55,581 bases of DNA from DATAVB01 sp040414495 (GCA_040414495.1 JBEDUI010000130.1:1-55581); one strand, 5' to 3'. Positions 41,913 to 50,398 are shown, numbered from the stretch's first letter. Program-made: numbers and translations. The notes: generated by a model from the letters alone, not told the origin.

Positions 41913-42887
41913 CTATTGCCGAGCCGGGTCGGTAAACCGCGTGCCATTGTGCTGGCGGAATGCGGCCGGCGTCATCCCGTGCTGCACCCGGAATGCCGTG
42001 GTGAAATGCCGAACATCCGGATAACCACACGCATGTGCGATCTCCTTCACCGACAGCTCACGCTCGGCCAACAGCGTCGCGGCAACGTCCAGGCGCAACC
42101 GCTGCAGGTAGGCGCGGATCGGCGCACCGGTGGCCTGCCGGAACAGCCGGCTGGCGTGACGTTCGCTCATGTGCACCTGGGCGGCGACCTCACGTACGCG
42201 CACATCGCGTTCGTAGTTGTCGTGCAGATAGCGGATCATCGCCCGGGCGGCGGCCGCACCGCGCTGCCCGACCACCGCTTCCACTCCCGGCAGCAGCACC
42301 GCCTCGGGCACCACCACGGCCGGATCGAGCAGCGCCCGGGCGGTGGCGAATACCAACGCGGTCGCCAACGCCGCCGCCGATTCACGCAGCCCGGCCTGAT
42401 GCCCACCGGCCTCACGATCCAGCAGCGCAAGCAGATCGGGAATCGCACCGGTGCGAGTGGACACTCGCGGCCCATCGGGATCGGCCAGCGCCCGCAGCAA
42501 AGCGGCGCCGTCGCCCGGCGCGTCGGCGGCCGCGTCCGGCAGCAACGTATGGGACCAGAAATAGATACCGAGCGGATCGGATTCGTCGGCCACGATTTCG
42601 TGTACGTCGCCGGGATGGGCGATGAAAAGGTCACCGGCCCGCACCTGGTGCACCGCCTCGCCGGTACGGAATATGCCGCTGCCGGAAAAGGCGAAACAGG
42701 TTTCGAAAAACGAATGCGAATGCAGGTAATTACGCCATGGCCGCGCCTCGAAATACCCCCAGTTCAGGAATTCGGCGCGGTGGCCGGCGATCCGTACCAC
42801 GATCGGGGTGGCATTCAAATCGACCAGGGACCCAGGGGGCGCGGCGGGGCGCGCACCATCATCGGCACGCGCCGCACCTGATCTCAT
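41913..42887 (-). CDS. AraC-family transcriptional regulator
   Basis: A 324-residue regulator with N-terminal cupin features (HSHSFFETCFAFSG, AGDLFIAHPGDVHEI) and a C-terminal double HTH (VREVAAQVHMSERHASRLFR; second HTH ending FTTAFRVQHGMTPAAFRQ). Its ATG overlaps the stop of the upstream PhyH gene in ATGA, so dioxygenase and regulator are co-translated. By analogy it controls the PhyH unit and perhaps itself. Ligand unknown. Confidence 0.92.
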   Translation of the reverse strand: MRSGAARADDGARPAAPPGSLVDLNATPIVVRIAGHRAEFLNWGYFEARPWRNYLHSHSFFETCFAFSGSGIFRTGEAVHQVRAGDLFIAHPGDVHEIVADESDPLGIYFWSHTLLPDAAADAPGDGAALLRALADPDGPRVSTRTGAIPDLLALLDREAGGHQAGLRESAAALATALVFATARALLDPAVVVPEAVLLPGVEAVVGQRGAAAARAMIRYLHDNYERDVRVREVAAQVHMSERHASRLFRQATGAPIRAYLQRLRLDVAATLLAERELSVKEIAHACGYPDVRHFTTAFRVQHGMTPAAFRQHNGTRFTDPARQ

Positions 42888-43663
42888 GCCGTACTCATGC
42901 CCTTCACGCTCGGGGCCGCCGCCGCGGTCGGGTCGATCCCGCGCAACATCATCCCCTGTCCGCGCGAGTGGTGCACGTCCGTCGCCGGCGCGTCAGTGGG
43001 ATCCCGGTACTGGATGAGCAGCGTCGTACGCGCCTCCGAGCTGACGTTGACACCGGAGCCGTGCACCATAAAGTAACTGAAAAACAATGCGTCGCCGGCC
43101 TCGGCCTCGGCCGGAATCGCCGACGAGAGCGGCCATTCATCCAGCGGCAGATGGAAACCGCCCTCGGACACGTGCGGCAGCGGACCGTTCTTGTGGCTGC
43201 CGGGAACCACTCGTACGCATCCCTTTTCTTCGGGCGCGTCGTCGAAATGCAGAATTACCGCGCCCATCGAATGCTTGGTGTGCGGAAAATACGGATAGTC
43301 CTGATGCATCGGGAAGGGCGAGCCCTGCTCCGGTGGCTTGACGAACATCTTTGTGTGGTGCAACTGCACATTCGGACTGCCGATCAGATCGGAGATGACG
43401 CCGGTGACCCGGTCATCGACGATCAGCTTGCTGAACGCGGCCGATTGGAATTGCACGTCATGGCAGTGCTGCAGCCGGGTTTTGGTGGCAATTCCGCCCA
43501 ATTCCCGCGCACTACCCCAGGTTGGGTCGGGGGTATTGCCCAGCCGCTCGATCAGGGCATGGCTTTCGTCCCGGTACGCCCTCGCCTCATCCTTACTCAG
43601 CAGGCCCTTTACCAGCAGGAAACCATTGTCTTGATAGGACTGGACCTGCGAATTGTTGAGCAT
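42884..43663 (-). CDS. Phytanoyl-CoA dioxygenase (PhyH) family protein, copy 2
   Basis: A 259-residue Fe(II)/2-oxoglutarate dioxygenase. Iron ligands are H120-x-D122 (MHQDYPYFPH) and H201 (FMVHGSGVN), with a downstream arginine (SEARTTLL) for 2-oxoglutarate. ATG 43663 follows AAGGAG by 6 bases. It is not a close duplicate of the PhyH gene at 18878, although both are paired with AraC genes. Substrate unknown; small hydroxylated metabolites and quaternary amines are plausible. Confidence 0.88.
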   Translation of the reverse strand: MLNNSQVQSYQDNGFLLVKGLLSKDEARAYRDESHALIERLGNTPDPTWGSARELGGIATKTRLQHCHDVQFQSAAFSKLIVDDRVTGVISDLIGSPNVQLHHTKMFVKPPEQGSPFPMHQDYPYFPHTKHSMGAVILHFDDAPEEKGCVRVVPGSHKNGPLPHVSEGGFHLPLDEWPLSSAIPAEAEAGDALFFSYFMVHGSGVNVSSEARTTLLIQYRDPTDAPATDVHHSRGQGMMLRGIDPTAAAAPSVKGMSTA

Positions 43664-43818
43664 GCTCACTCCTTTGGGCACCGTGTATACGGGTTCCGAC
43701 CTGCATCACGCTACGCATCAGCCATGTCGGACGTGAAGTCCGTAGACGGACACGGTTGTTCAGGAATCGGCCATCGGACTGGCCGGAGTCGGCCATCTCG
43801 GGCCGTTGTTGCGGCACT

Positions 43819-44220
43819 ATGGATGACATGCGTCTGATCCTGAACGTGATATGGCTCGTCCTGTGCGGTATCTGGATGGCGATCGCGTACGTGATTGCCG
43901 GCATCATCTGCTGCGTGCTCATCATCACGATCCCGTTCGGACTCGCGGCATTTCGTATCGCCAATTTCGCGCTCTGGCCATTCGGCCGGCGGATGATTGA
44001 CCGGCCTGACGCGGGCGCCGCCTCGGTGATCGGCAACATCATCTGGGTGATCGTCGCCGGCTGGTGGCTGGCGCTGGGCCATCTGACCACGGGGATCGCG
44101 CTGTGCCTGACCATCATCGGAATTCCATTGGGGCTGGCGAATTTCAAGCTGATTCCGGTGTCGCTGGTGCCGCTCGGCCGGCAGATCGTCCCCAGCGATG
44201 ACGTGATGGTGTTCCGCTGA
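43819..44220 (+). CDS. yccF: YccF domain membrane protein
   Basis: A 133-residue inner-membrane protein of the YccF family with two similar hydrophobic halves: RLILNVIWLVLCGIWMAIAY and IIWVIVAGWWLALGH, each followed by an ITIPFGLAAFRI or IIGIPLGLANFKL motif. The family start normally reads MRLILN, so ATG 43828 is an alternative to 43819. No ribosome site is clear. Function unknown. It ends one base before the convergent glycosylase gene stop. Confidence 0.9.
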   Translation: MDDMRLILNVIWLVLCGIWMAIAYVIAGIICCVLIITIPFGLAAFRIANFALWPFGRRMIDRPDAGAASVIGNIIWVIVAGWWLALGHLTTGIALCLTIIGIPLGLANFKLIPVSLVPLGRQIVPSDDVMVFR

Positions 44221-44221
44221 G

Positions 44222-45115
44222 CTAAATGTGGCGGTAGTCGCGGACCGACAGATGCGGCCCGCGCGCCGGTGGCCGCGAGCCGGCCAACTCGATCAGCCGG
44301 GTGGCCCGGTAGCGGTGCCCGGCGTACGGCTCGAGCAGTTCGAGCATCTCCTCGTCGTCGACGATCCGGCCGATCAATGTCCAGCCGACGGTCCGGGCCA
44401 GGTGATAATCGCCAACCGACACCGCATCCGGGTCGCCCAACGCCCGCTGGCGGACCTCGGCCGAAGTCCACACCCCGATCCCGTGGATCGAGCGCAACCG
44501 CCGGTCGGTCTCGGCCGCGTCGTGGCCTTCGAGCCGGTCGGCTACCTCGGCCGCGGCGATGATCGTACGGGCCCGCACCGGCTCCACCCCGGCCCGATGC
44601 CACTCCCACGACGGGATCCGCCGCCACTGCGCCGGCGTCGGCATGACGTACAGGTCTTTAGCCGGCCCGGGCGCCCGCTCGCCGAACTTCCGCACCAACA
44701 CCCGCCAGGCCCGGCGTGCCTCGTGGCCGACCACCTTCTGCTCCAGCACCGCTGGTACCAGCGCCTCGAAAACCCGGCCGCTGCGGCTGATCCGTACCGG
44801 CTCCAGCTGCCGCGCCGCCTCCTTCAGGAACGGATGCTCGGGCGCGAACTTCGTGCCGTCATCGGCCGCGCCCAAGAGTTCGGGTACCTGGTCCAGCAGC
44901 CACTGCGCGCCGTCGCCGTAGGCCCGCGCGTGCACCGTGCCCTCGCCGCGAACCACCCGGAGGCACAACGTGCCCGGCCCATCGGGCGTACGGAACGAGC
45001 GCCACAGCAGGCCGTCCGCCGCGATCCGGTGCGTCGGGTCGCCGGTGCCGCGCCGATGCGGCGCCAACGTACGCGCCACATCCAGCGGCCCGGTCGGCCG
45101 CCACCAACGTTCCAC
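44222..45115 (-). CDS. AlkA-like DNA-3-methyladenine glycosylase (HhH-GPD)
   Basis: A 297-residue base-excision-repair protein. Helix-hairpin-helix region RLRSIHGIGVWTSAEVRQRA is followed by the catalytic D236 in VGDYHLAR, the standard HhH-GPD arrangement. The N-terminal half is a beta-rich domain with a WRSFRTPDGP start resembling AlkA-type N-domains. It should remove alkylated purines from DNA in the cytoplasm. It stands alone on the minus strand, and no Ada gene is nearby. Confidence 0.9.
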   Translation of the reverse strand: MERWWRPTGPLDVARTLAPHRRGTGDPTHRIAADGLLWRSFRTPDGPGTLCLRVVRGEGTVHARAYGDGAQWLLDQVPELLGAADDGTKFAPEHPFLKEAARQLEPVRISRSGRVFEALVPAVLEQKVVGHEARRAWRVLVRKFGERAPGPAKDLYVMPTPAQWRRIPSWEWHRAGVEPVRARTIIAAAEVADRLEGHDAAETDRRLRSIHGIGVWTSAEVRQRALGDPDAVSVGDYHLARTVGWTLIGRIVDDEEMLELLEPYAGHRYRATRLIELAGSRPPARGPHLSVRDYRHI

Positions 45116-45325
45116 CGATCGTCCACCCGCTATTCGTACTGGTACCGCTGGCGATTTTACGGCGCGCTCCCGAGTAGCCGAGCCGGTGGGAAAGCCATGT
45201 CACGTTCAACACACCGGGATTGTGCGCGAGCGAACGAAACGTTGATCGGGGCGTCGAGAGTCCGTCCAGCCCGGAGGTCAGTAACCGATGACCGCGTACC
45301 GCCTCGCCGCTGACCTGGCCTTCGC

Positions 45326-46018
45326 ATGACGAGCCCGGCCGACCAGCTTCTCGACAATCCAGTCTGGGCAGCGCTGAGCGGCCCGCATGTCCGATTCGCG
45401 CAGGCCGGTGGCCGGGCGGCGCGCTATCGGGCCGACATCGCCCCGTTCGCGGCCGTGTCCGACTGGACCGATGACCGGGCGTGGCACGACCTGGCCGGGT
45501 TGGCCGGTCGCGGCGAGAGAGTGCTCATCGCCGGAGCCGGGGTCGTCATACCGCCGAACTGGACCCACCTCGGCGGAGTCGACGGGGTGCAGATGATCGG
45601 CGTCGCCGTCGAACCGCCCGAGGACATCGACATCATCCCGCTGACCGACGATGACGTTCCCGAGATGATCGATCTGGTACGACGTACGGAGCCCGGGCCG
45701 TTCCGACCCCGGACCATCCAGCTCGGCTCGTACCTCGGCATTCGCCGGGCCGGCGCGCTCGTAGCGATGGCCGGGGAACGGATGCGGGTGCCGGGCGGAA
45801 CCGAGATCAGCGCCGTCTGCACCGACCCCGCCTACCGCGGCCAGGGCTTCGCCGGGCAGCTGGTCCGGGCAATAGCGGCCGGCATCATGCGCCGGGGCGA
45901 GACACCGTTCCTGCACGCCGCGGCCAGCAACACCGCCGCGATCCGGCTGTACGAGCGGTTGGGCTTCAAGCTCCGAACGCAGATGACATTCGCGACCGCC
46001 GGAGTGCCCGCGGATTAA
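45326..46018 (+). CDS. GNAT-family N-acetyltransferase (FR47-like)
   Basis: A 230-residue protein. Only the C-terminal half has the acetyltransferase fold: EISAVCTDPAYRGQGFAGQL (acetyl-CoA loop R-G-Q-G-F-A) and FLHAAASNTAAIRLYERLGF. The N-terminal half is divergent, as in FR47-type members. A GTTTTTG-like ribosome site was not found; ATG 45326 is the best start. Overlaps the convergent methyltransferase by 4 bases. Substrate unknown. Confidence 0.88.
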   Translation: MTSPADQLLDNPVWAALSGPHVRFAQAGGRAARYRADIAPFAAVSDWTDDRAWHDLAGLAGRGERVLIAGAGVVIPPNWTHLGGVDGVQMIGVAVEPPEDIDIIPLTDDDVPEMIDLVRRTEPGPFRPRTIQLGSYLGIRRAGALVAMAGERMRVPGGTEISAVCTDPAYRGQGFAGQLVRAIAAGIMRRGETPFLHAAASNTAAIRLYERLGFKLRTQMTFATAGVPAD

Positions 46019-46761
46019 TATTTCGTCGCGACCCACAGCATTTCGCAGGGCCAACGACGAGCCCATTCATGGTCGACGTACCAAGTGAATGAGGTGCTCG
46101 CGTCCTCCTCAGGACGAAGCTCGACCAAATCCTCGATGACGAATCCATTCGCGCGTAACGCGCGTACCCATTCGCCATACGTACGCGAATACACCGCGCC
46201 GCCGCTCTCGTGGCTGATCCGCCAGCGGTCAAAATACGACTCGCGCAACATCGGCCCCGGCATTCCTGAATCGGGGTCTTCGCACGCATGCTGCCACGGC
46301 GATGCGGTATTCGCGGCGAGCCGGCCTCCGGGCCGCAACACCCGGGCCGCCTCGGCGATGAACACCAACGGGTCGATCCAGCCGGCTCCCCCGTGGTCGC
46401 AAAAGACGAGGTCGAACGTCGCGGCGGCGAACGGCAGCTGATCGACGCTGGCCTGCACCAGCCGGACCCTGTTGCCGACCTGCGCTCTGGCCTGGCGCAG
46501 TTGCTCGCCGGAAATATCGACCGCAACGCACCGGGCACCCCGGTCAGCCAACGCCGCCGACAGCCCGGCGCCACCGCACCCGGCCTCCAGCACGAGCCGG
46601 CCAGCCACCTCGCCGAACGCCCCGACCTGCTCCTCCGGCACCGACCATGCGCCCCAGGCCGCGCCCGCTGCCTGCAGCTGCGCGCTGTGGTCGCCCTGAT
46701 AATTCGCCGCTATTCGGTCCCAGTGCCGCCGGTTCGCGGCCCGATCCTCGGCTGTGGTCAT
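46015..46761 (-). CDS. SAM-dependent class I methyltransferase
   Basis: A 248-residue methyltransferase. Motif I reads VLEAGCGGAGLSAALADRG, followed by the acidic VAVDIS strand, motif II-like FDLVFCDHGGAGW and VLRPGGRLAANT. The frame is open 41 codons upstream, but that part is only a translated 21-bp tandem repeat, so I chose ATG 46761 with AGGA about 9-10 bases before it. Acceptor is unknown; relatives methylate small molecules or quinone-like rings. Confidence 0.88.
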   Translation of the reverse strand: MTTAEDRAANRRHWDRIAANYQGDHSAQLQAAGAAWGAWSVPEEQVGAFGEVAGRLVLEAGCGGAGLSAALADRGARCVAVDISGEQLRQARAQVGNRVRLVQASVDQLPFAAATFDLVFCDHGGAGWIDPLVFIAEAARVLRPGGRLAANTASPWQHACEDPDSGMPGPMLRESYFDRWRISHESGGAVYSRTYGEWVRALRANGFVIEDLVELRPEEDASTSFTWYVDHEWARRWPCEMLWVATKY

Positions 46762-46810
46762 CGGATCATCCTGGCTGGTGTGCCTGGAGCCGTCGACCGA
46801 ATTCTGTTGA

Positions 46811-46873
46811 TTGCGCTCGCGGGTCTTTTGGTTGCGCACGCAGGTCTTTTGGTTGCGCTCGCGGGAGTCCGCG
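46811..46873. repeat. Tandem 21-bp repeat, three copies
   Basis: Units at 46811-46831, 46832-46852 and 46853-46873 start TTGCGCTCGCGGGTCTTTTG; the third is degenerate. Upstream of the methyltransferase start. On the minus strand it would read as Arg/Asn/Gln/Lys-rich peptide, a shadow. Confidence 0.85.
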
Positions 46874-46891
46874 GATTCACGCAACCCCGGC

Positions 46892-46953
46892 GATTTCCAT
46901 GATCATGAGTAGATTTGGTGCCGAAATCGGGGTCAAATCCACTCACGATCATG
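46892..46953. repeat. 62-bp dispersed hairpin element, copy 2
   Basis: Matches the element at 32004-32065 at about 53 of 62 positions, in the same orientation. Arms 46901-46917 and 46934-46950 pair with two mismatches, and GATTTC/GAAATC adds a second small pairing. The rest of the 46954-47183 gap shows no gene. Confidence 0.85.
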
Positions 46954-47183
46954 CTGCCTCGGTTGGTTACGAGCAGTCCCGGCAGCAGTCCCGGCCGCAA
47001 CGGACACTCGCCGCCGCACTCCCGGCGGGCACTTAACGGCTGACCTACGCAGGTACCCGGCGCTGGACTCCCGGCGGTGAGTAGGCCGGAATCGGCGCGA
47101 ACCGTGCCCTCGGATGGTCCGGCACGTACGGTTTGCGGGACCACGCCATCAGCCCGATCGTATCGATGTGAGGTTAGGCTCGG

Positions 47184-47211
47184 TTGACTAGGCAGATCGG
47201 CCATGTAACGA
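47184..47211 (+). promoter_or_regulatory. Promoter of the leader peptide and flavin reductase
   Basis: -35 TTGACT (47184-47189), 16-bp spacer, -10-like TAACGA (47206-47211). The predicted transcript start falls at or within two bases of the leader ATG at 47220, so it should be leaderless. Confidence 0.6.
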
Positions 47212-47219
47212 TTTACCGT

Positions 47220-47315
47220 ATGAATCGCGTCCCGCTGGTAGCTCGCCGCTACCTGGACCTGGTGCGCATCTGCAGCGCCGCGTGTCGTTTTCACGGCACA
47301 GCGAATCGTCGCTGA
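47220..47315 (+). CDS. Cysteine-containing leader peptide (putative attenuator uORF)
   Basis: A 31-codon frame reading MNRVPLVARRYLDLVRICSA followed by ACRFHGTANRR and TGA. It matches the actinobacterial putative leader peptide pattern LV(S/A)RRHxDLxRxxSAxCR that lies upstream of sulfur and cysteine-related genes. Such leaderless small ORFs in mycobacteria are known to act as cysteine-responsive attenuators. Here it has cysteines at positions 18 and 22 and lies 85 bases before the flavin reductase start. Promoter placement predicts leaderless translation. That it controls the reductase is inference. Confidence 0.75.
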   Translation: MNRVPLVARRYLDLVRICSAACRFHGTANRR

Positions 47316-47351
47316 CATTTGACCGGCAGCATGCCCGTCACGCACATGGAC

Positions 47352-47366
47352 GTGCCGGCGCGGCAC
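47352..47366 (+). other. Small hairpin between leader peptide and flavin reductase
   Basis: GTGCCG pairs with CGGCAC around a 3-base loop, 36 bases after the leader stop and 34 before the reductase start. It could be part of an attenuator structure; too short to be convincing alone. Confidence 0.35.
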
Positions 47367-47400
47367 CAACCCCAAGCGACCCAAGCAAAAGGGACGTGCG

Positions 47401-47937
47401 ATGACCGCCTTGACTCTGAATCCCAACGGGATGCTGCACGATAACGGAATTGACGCGAACAGTTATCGACAGGTATTTCGCCGCCACCCCGGCGGAATAG
47501 TCGTCATCACGGCCGATTGTGGCCATGGTCCGGTGGGATTTACCGCGACCTCGTTGGTCTCCGCCTCGCTGAATCCGCCGCTGGTCTCGTTCTCGATCGC
47601 TGAGACGTCCTCGACCTGGCCCCACTTTCAGGCCGCGCATTCAGCAGCGGTCAATTTCCTCGGCGCCAATCAACACGCAATTGCGCAACGCTTTGCCACG
47701 TCGGGAATTCGGCGCTTTGATCATCCGACCCGATGGAGCCGCCTACCCTCCGGCGAACCGGTCCTCGACGATGTTCCGGTATTGCTGCGAATCGGCTTGG
47801 AGAACCGCATTCCGGTCGGCGACCATTACATGGTGATCGGCCGGGTGCTGGAGATTATCGAGTCCGGCGAATCGGCGCCGTTGGTCTATCACAGCGGCGG
47901 CTATCACGGCTTGGGTGAGCACAGCCGGTTGAAGTAA
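47401..47937 (+). CDS. Flavin reductase domain protein (FMN reductase)
   Basis: A 178-residue flavin reductase-like protein of the HpaC/DIM6 type. YRQVFRRHPGGIVVITA is the family's N-terminal motif, and GFTATSLVSASLNPPLVSFSI the flavin-binding region; DHYMVIGRVLEI closes the barrel. AAGGGA precedes ATG 47401 by 6 bases. It should supply reduced FMN to LLM monooxygenases. The upstream cysteine leader suggests a link to sulfur use, perhaps sulfonate oxygenation together with the SsuD-like protein at 26880; this is inference. Confidence 0.9.
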   Translation: MTALTLNPNGMLHDNGIDANSYRQVFRRHPGGIVVITADCGHGPVGFTATSLVSASLNPPLVSFSIAETSSTWPHFQAAHSAAVNFLGANQHAIAQRFATSGIRRFDHPTRWSRLPSGEPVLDDVPVLLRIGLENRIPVGDHYMVIGRVLEIIESGESAPLVYHSGGYHGLGEHSRLK

Positions 47938-47941
47938 AACA

Positions 47942-47971
47942 GCACCGCGACACAACGCTGGGTCGCGGTGC
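47942..47971. terminator. Bidirectional terminator hairpin
   Basis: A 10-bp perfect stem (47942-47951 with 47962-47971) with a 10-base loop between the convergent flavin reductase and LLM oxidoreductase genes. Confidence 0.75.
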
Positions 47972-47990
47972 ATCCGCAGCTAAAGAACGA

Positions 47991-48956
47991 TCAGGAGAAC
48001 TGCGGAATTACGTCAGTCGCAAACCGCTGCAGCGGCTCGTGATCGTAGGCCACACCGGGGATGTAGACGATCATGTAGTCGGCGCCGGCATCGGCCGCGG
48101 CCTTGATCTTCCCGGCGATCTCGTCGGCCGTCCCGACAATGGCGCTCTTGGCGAATTCCTCGTAGCTACGCCGCCCCCGGGCCTTCTCGGTCGCCTTCTC
48201 CGGGTCGGCGCCCTTCGCGATCGGGAATACGTTGAAGCTGGTCGATTTGATGATCGAGTCGTAGTCGCGACCAGCCTTGTCCGTGTGTCCCTTGAGGACT
48301 TCCAGCTTCTGCTTGATGACCGCGGGGTCGCCACCGCCGATGTTGCAGGCATCGCCGTACAGCGCGACCAGCTTCAGCGTGACCTTCTCGCCGCCACCAC
48401 CGATCCACAGCGACGGGCTCGGCTTACGGACGCCCTTGGGCTCGTTGATCGGCTTGTCGATCGTGTAGTACTTGCCCTTGAACTCGACCTCGTCCTCTGT
48501 CCACAGTCGATGGATGATCTCGACCGCCTCGCGGAACGCACCCATGCGGTCCTTCAGCTCCGGCCACGGATAGCCGTAGGCGCGCCATTCGTGCTCGTAC
48601 CAACCGGCGCCAATGCCCGCGTAAAGACGGCCATTGCTGGCAACGTCCACAGTTGAGGCGATCTTCGCGTACAACGTGGGGTTGCGGTAACCATTGCAGC
48701 CAACCATCTGGCCGATGTTCACGTTCTGGGTGTCGCGGGCCAGCGTCGCGGTCGCCGTCCAGCATTCGAACACGGCTTCCTGCGTCGGCTCCGGCACGGT
48801 GTGGAAGTGGTCGTATAGCCAGATCGAGTCCCACGGACCCCCGTCAGCCACCTTGGCCACCGCGGTCATCGCTTCGTATTTCTCTACCGGGTCGGCGATC
48901 TCAACCAGGTCCATCCGCCAACCTTGCGGCACAAAAACACCGAAACGTACGCTCAT
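47991..48956 (-). CDS. LLM-class F420-dependent oxidoreductase
   Basis: A 321-residue luciferase-like TIM-barrel. RFGVFVPQGWRMDL is the N-terminal strand of the F420 branch, and GWYEHEWRAYGYPWPELKDR, SLWIGGGGEKVTLKLVALYG and VGTADEIAGKIKAAADAGAD are characteristic blocks. ATG 48956 was chosen for AAAGGA 6 bases upstream; an upstream ATG at 48977 has no better support. It would oxidise or reduce a small organic substrate with coenzyme F420. The gap 48957-49216 upstream shows no further gene. Confidence 0.9.
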   Translation of the reverse strand: MSVRFGVFVPQGWRMDLVEIADPVEKYEAMTAVAKVADGGPWDSIWLYDHFHTVPEPTQEAVFECWTATATLARDTQNVNIGQMVGCNGYRNPTLYAKIASTVDVASNGRLYAGIGAGWYEHEWRAYGYPWPELKDRMGAFREAVEIIHRLWTEDEVEFKGKYYTIDKPINEPKGVRKPSPSLWIGGGGEKVTLKLVALYGDACNIGGGDPAVIKQKLEVLKGHTDKAGRDYDSIIKSTSFNVFPIAKGADPEKATEKARGRRSYEEFAKSAIVGTADEIAGKIKAAADAGADYMIVYIPGVAYDHEPLQRFATDVIPQFS

Positions 48957-49216
48957 CGCGTTCCTTTCCTCCTGCATCCTGTAGGTGCAGCGAAGAGCCT
49001 ACTGTCGGACAGCTCGGATCGGGATGGCTGATTCGGGTCCCCTGGGTGAACGACTCCACCGGCACCAGCGACACTCGCCCGCCCACTCGCCGAACCCCCG
49101 CGACACCAGCAGACTGACCCGCCGATCGGCGGCTGGTTCCCACCGAACGACTGTGCCGATTTGTTCGGCCAGATGTAACCGTTGGGCAATGCAGACGAAT
49201 CGCAGCGGAGCGGTCG

Positions 49217-49822
49217 ATGTCAGCCGCGGTTGAGATGTTCGTACCCACGTACGAAAGCGATCCGGAACCGTACGAACCACCGGTCGCGCTGGTGCCGGAC
49301 GAGGCCGCCGGCACCGATCTGGATCGGGACACGATCCTGACCCAGCTGTATACGGACCACTACCGCAAGCTGGTCCGGTTGGCGATGGTGCTGCTCGACG
49401 ACGTCGGTCGGGCCGAGGAGGTCGTGCAGGACGCGTACGTGAAGATGCACCGTTCCTGGCGGCGCATCCGCGAACCCAGGGCGGCTGAGGCGTACCTGCG
49501 GATCACGGTCGTGAACCTGGCCCGGTCCCGGCTGCGGCACCGGTTGGTGGCCCAGAAGCACGCGCCCAAGCCGATGCCGGATGCGCCGTCGGCGGAGTAC
49601 GGGGCGTTGGAAATCCTCGAACGCGAGTGGGTCACCAGCGTGCTGCGCAGCCTGCCGCGACGGCAACGGGAATGCCTCACGCTGCGCTATTACGCCGACC
49701 TGACCGAGACGCAGATCGCCGCCACGTTGGGAATCACGACCGGGGCGGTCAAAACGCATTGTTTCCGCGGCATGGCCACGATGCGGACGCGATTGCGCGA
49801 GCAGGCGGCCGAGCCGGTGTAG
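49217..49822 (+). CDS. ECF sigma factor, SigE family
   Basis: A 201-residue RNA polymerase sigma factor. Region 2 is visible as LYTDHYRKLVRLAMVLLDDV and GRAEEVVQDAYVKMHRSW; region 4 as LPRRQRECLTLRYYADLTET followed by AATLGITTGAVKTH. The first 40 residues are an acidic, Pro-rich extension. GGAG lies 7 bases before ATG. No anti-sigma gene follows directly; the next gene encodes an unknown protein on the same strand. Target genes cannot be deduced. Confidence 0.92.
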   Translation: MSAAVEMFVPTYESDPEPYEPPVALVPDEAAGTDLDRDTILTQLYTDHYRKLVRLAMVLLDDVGRAEEVVQDAYVKMHRSWRRIREPRAAEAYLRITVVNLARSRLRHRLVAQKHAPKPMPDAPSAEYGALEILEREWVTSVLRSLPRRQRECLTLRYYADLTETQIAATLGITTGAVKTHCFRGMATMRTRLREQAAEPV

Positions 49823-49921
49823 AAAGAGAGCAACCCGGCCGAGGATCCGAGGTGGAGGCACCGCCCGCGAGTCGGTGCCTGAGGGTAGGCCCCAGCGAGG
49901 CCGTACGAATGAGGCCCCAAA

Positions 49922-50392
49922 ATGCTCCCGCACCGACTTCGACTCAACCGCCGCCGGCTAGGTCACGACCAGGACCGCAAGGCGGTGCTCCGCACGATCA
50001 TCGAGTACGACTACGACGACCCGACCCACGCCGCGCAGCGACTGGGCTCGGCCGACACGACCAATGTGGTGGCCGCGGCGCTCACCGTGGCGGCCCGGCG
50101 CCGGTTCGGGGAATCACCGGACCAGAAGGACGTCTCGGCCTACGTCAAGCAGCTGCGGGACAGCTCGCCCGGCGCGGCACAGACCATCCCGCAGAACGTC
50201 GGCGAGGCACTCATCCGGGGCATGTTGGGCGAGCCGGAATTGCTCGACCAGGTGCACCCGGACGCGTTCATCCACGCCGGCATCCTGATCAGCTACTCAC
50301 TCACCGCTGATGAGGACCTCGACGACGAGGGCCGGGGCGAATTCGTCACCGAGGCCGACCAGCTGGCCGCCCAATGGGAAGCCGAGACATAG
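49922..50392 (+). CDS. Hypothetical protein
   Basis: I do not recognise this 156-residue protein. After a very basic N-terminus (HRLRLNRRRLGHDQDRKA) it is acidic and helical in character, with no signal peptide or membrane segment; RTIIEYDYDDPTHAAQRL, VVAAALTVAARRRFG and YVKQLRDSSPG are recurrent-looking blocks. The coding bias is like its neighbours, which supports a real gene. It lies 100 bases downstream of the ECF sigma gene on the same strand and converges on a DUF3618 gene. Confidence 0.7.
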   Translation: MLPHRLRLNRRRLGHDQDRKAVLRTIIEYDYDDPTHAAQRLGSADTTNVVAAALTVAARRRFGESPDQKDVSAYVKQLRDSSPGAAQTIPQNVGEALIRGMLGEPELLDQVHPDAFIHAGILISYSLTADEDLDDEGRGEFVTEADQLAAQWEAET

Positions 50393-50398
50393 CCGAGC

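Noticed and set aside
46762..46884. N-terminal extension of the methyltransferase
   Set aside because: Encoded by the 21-bp tandem repeat; the family domain begins after ATG 46761.
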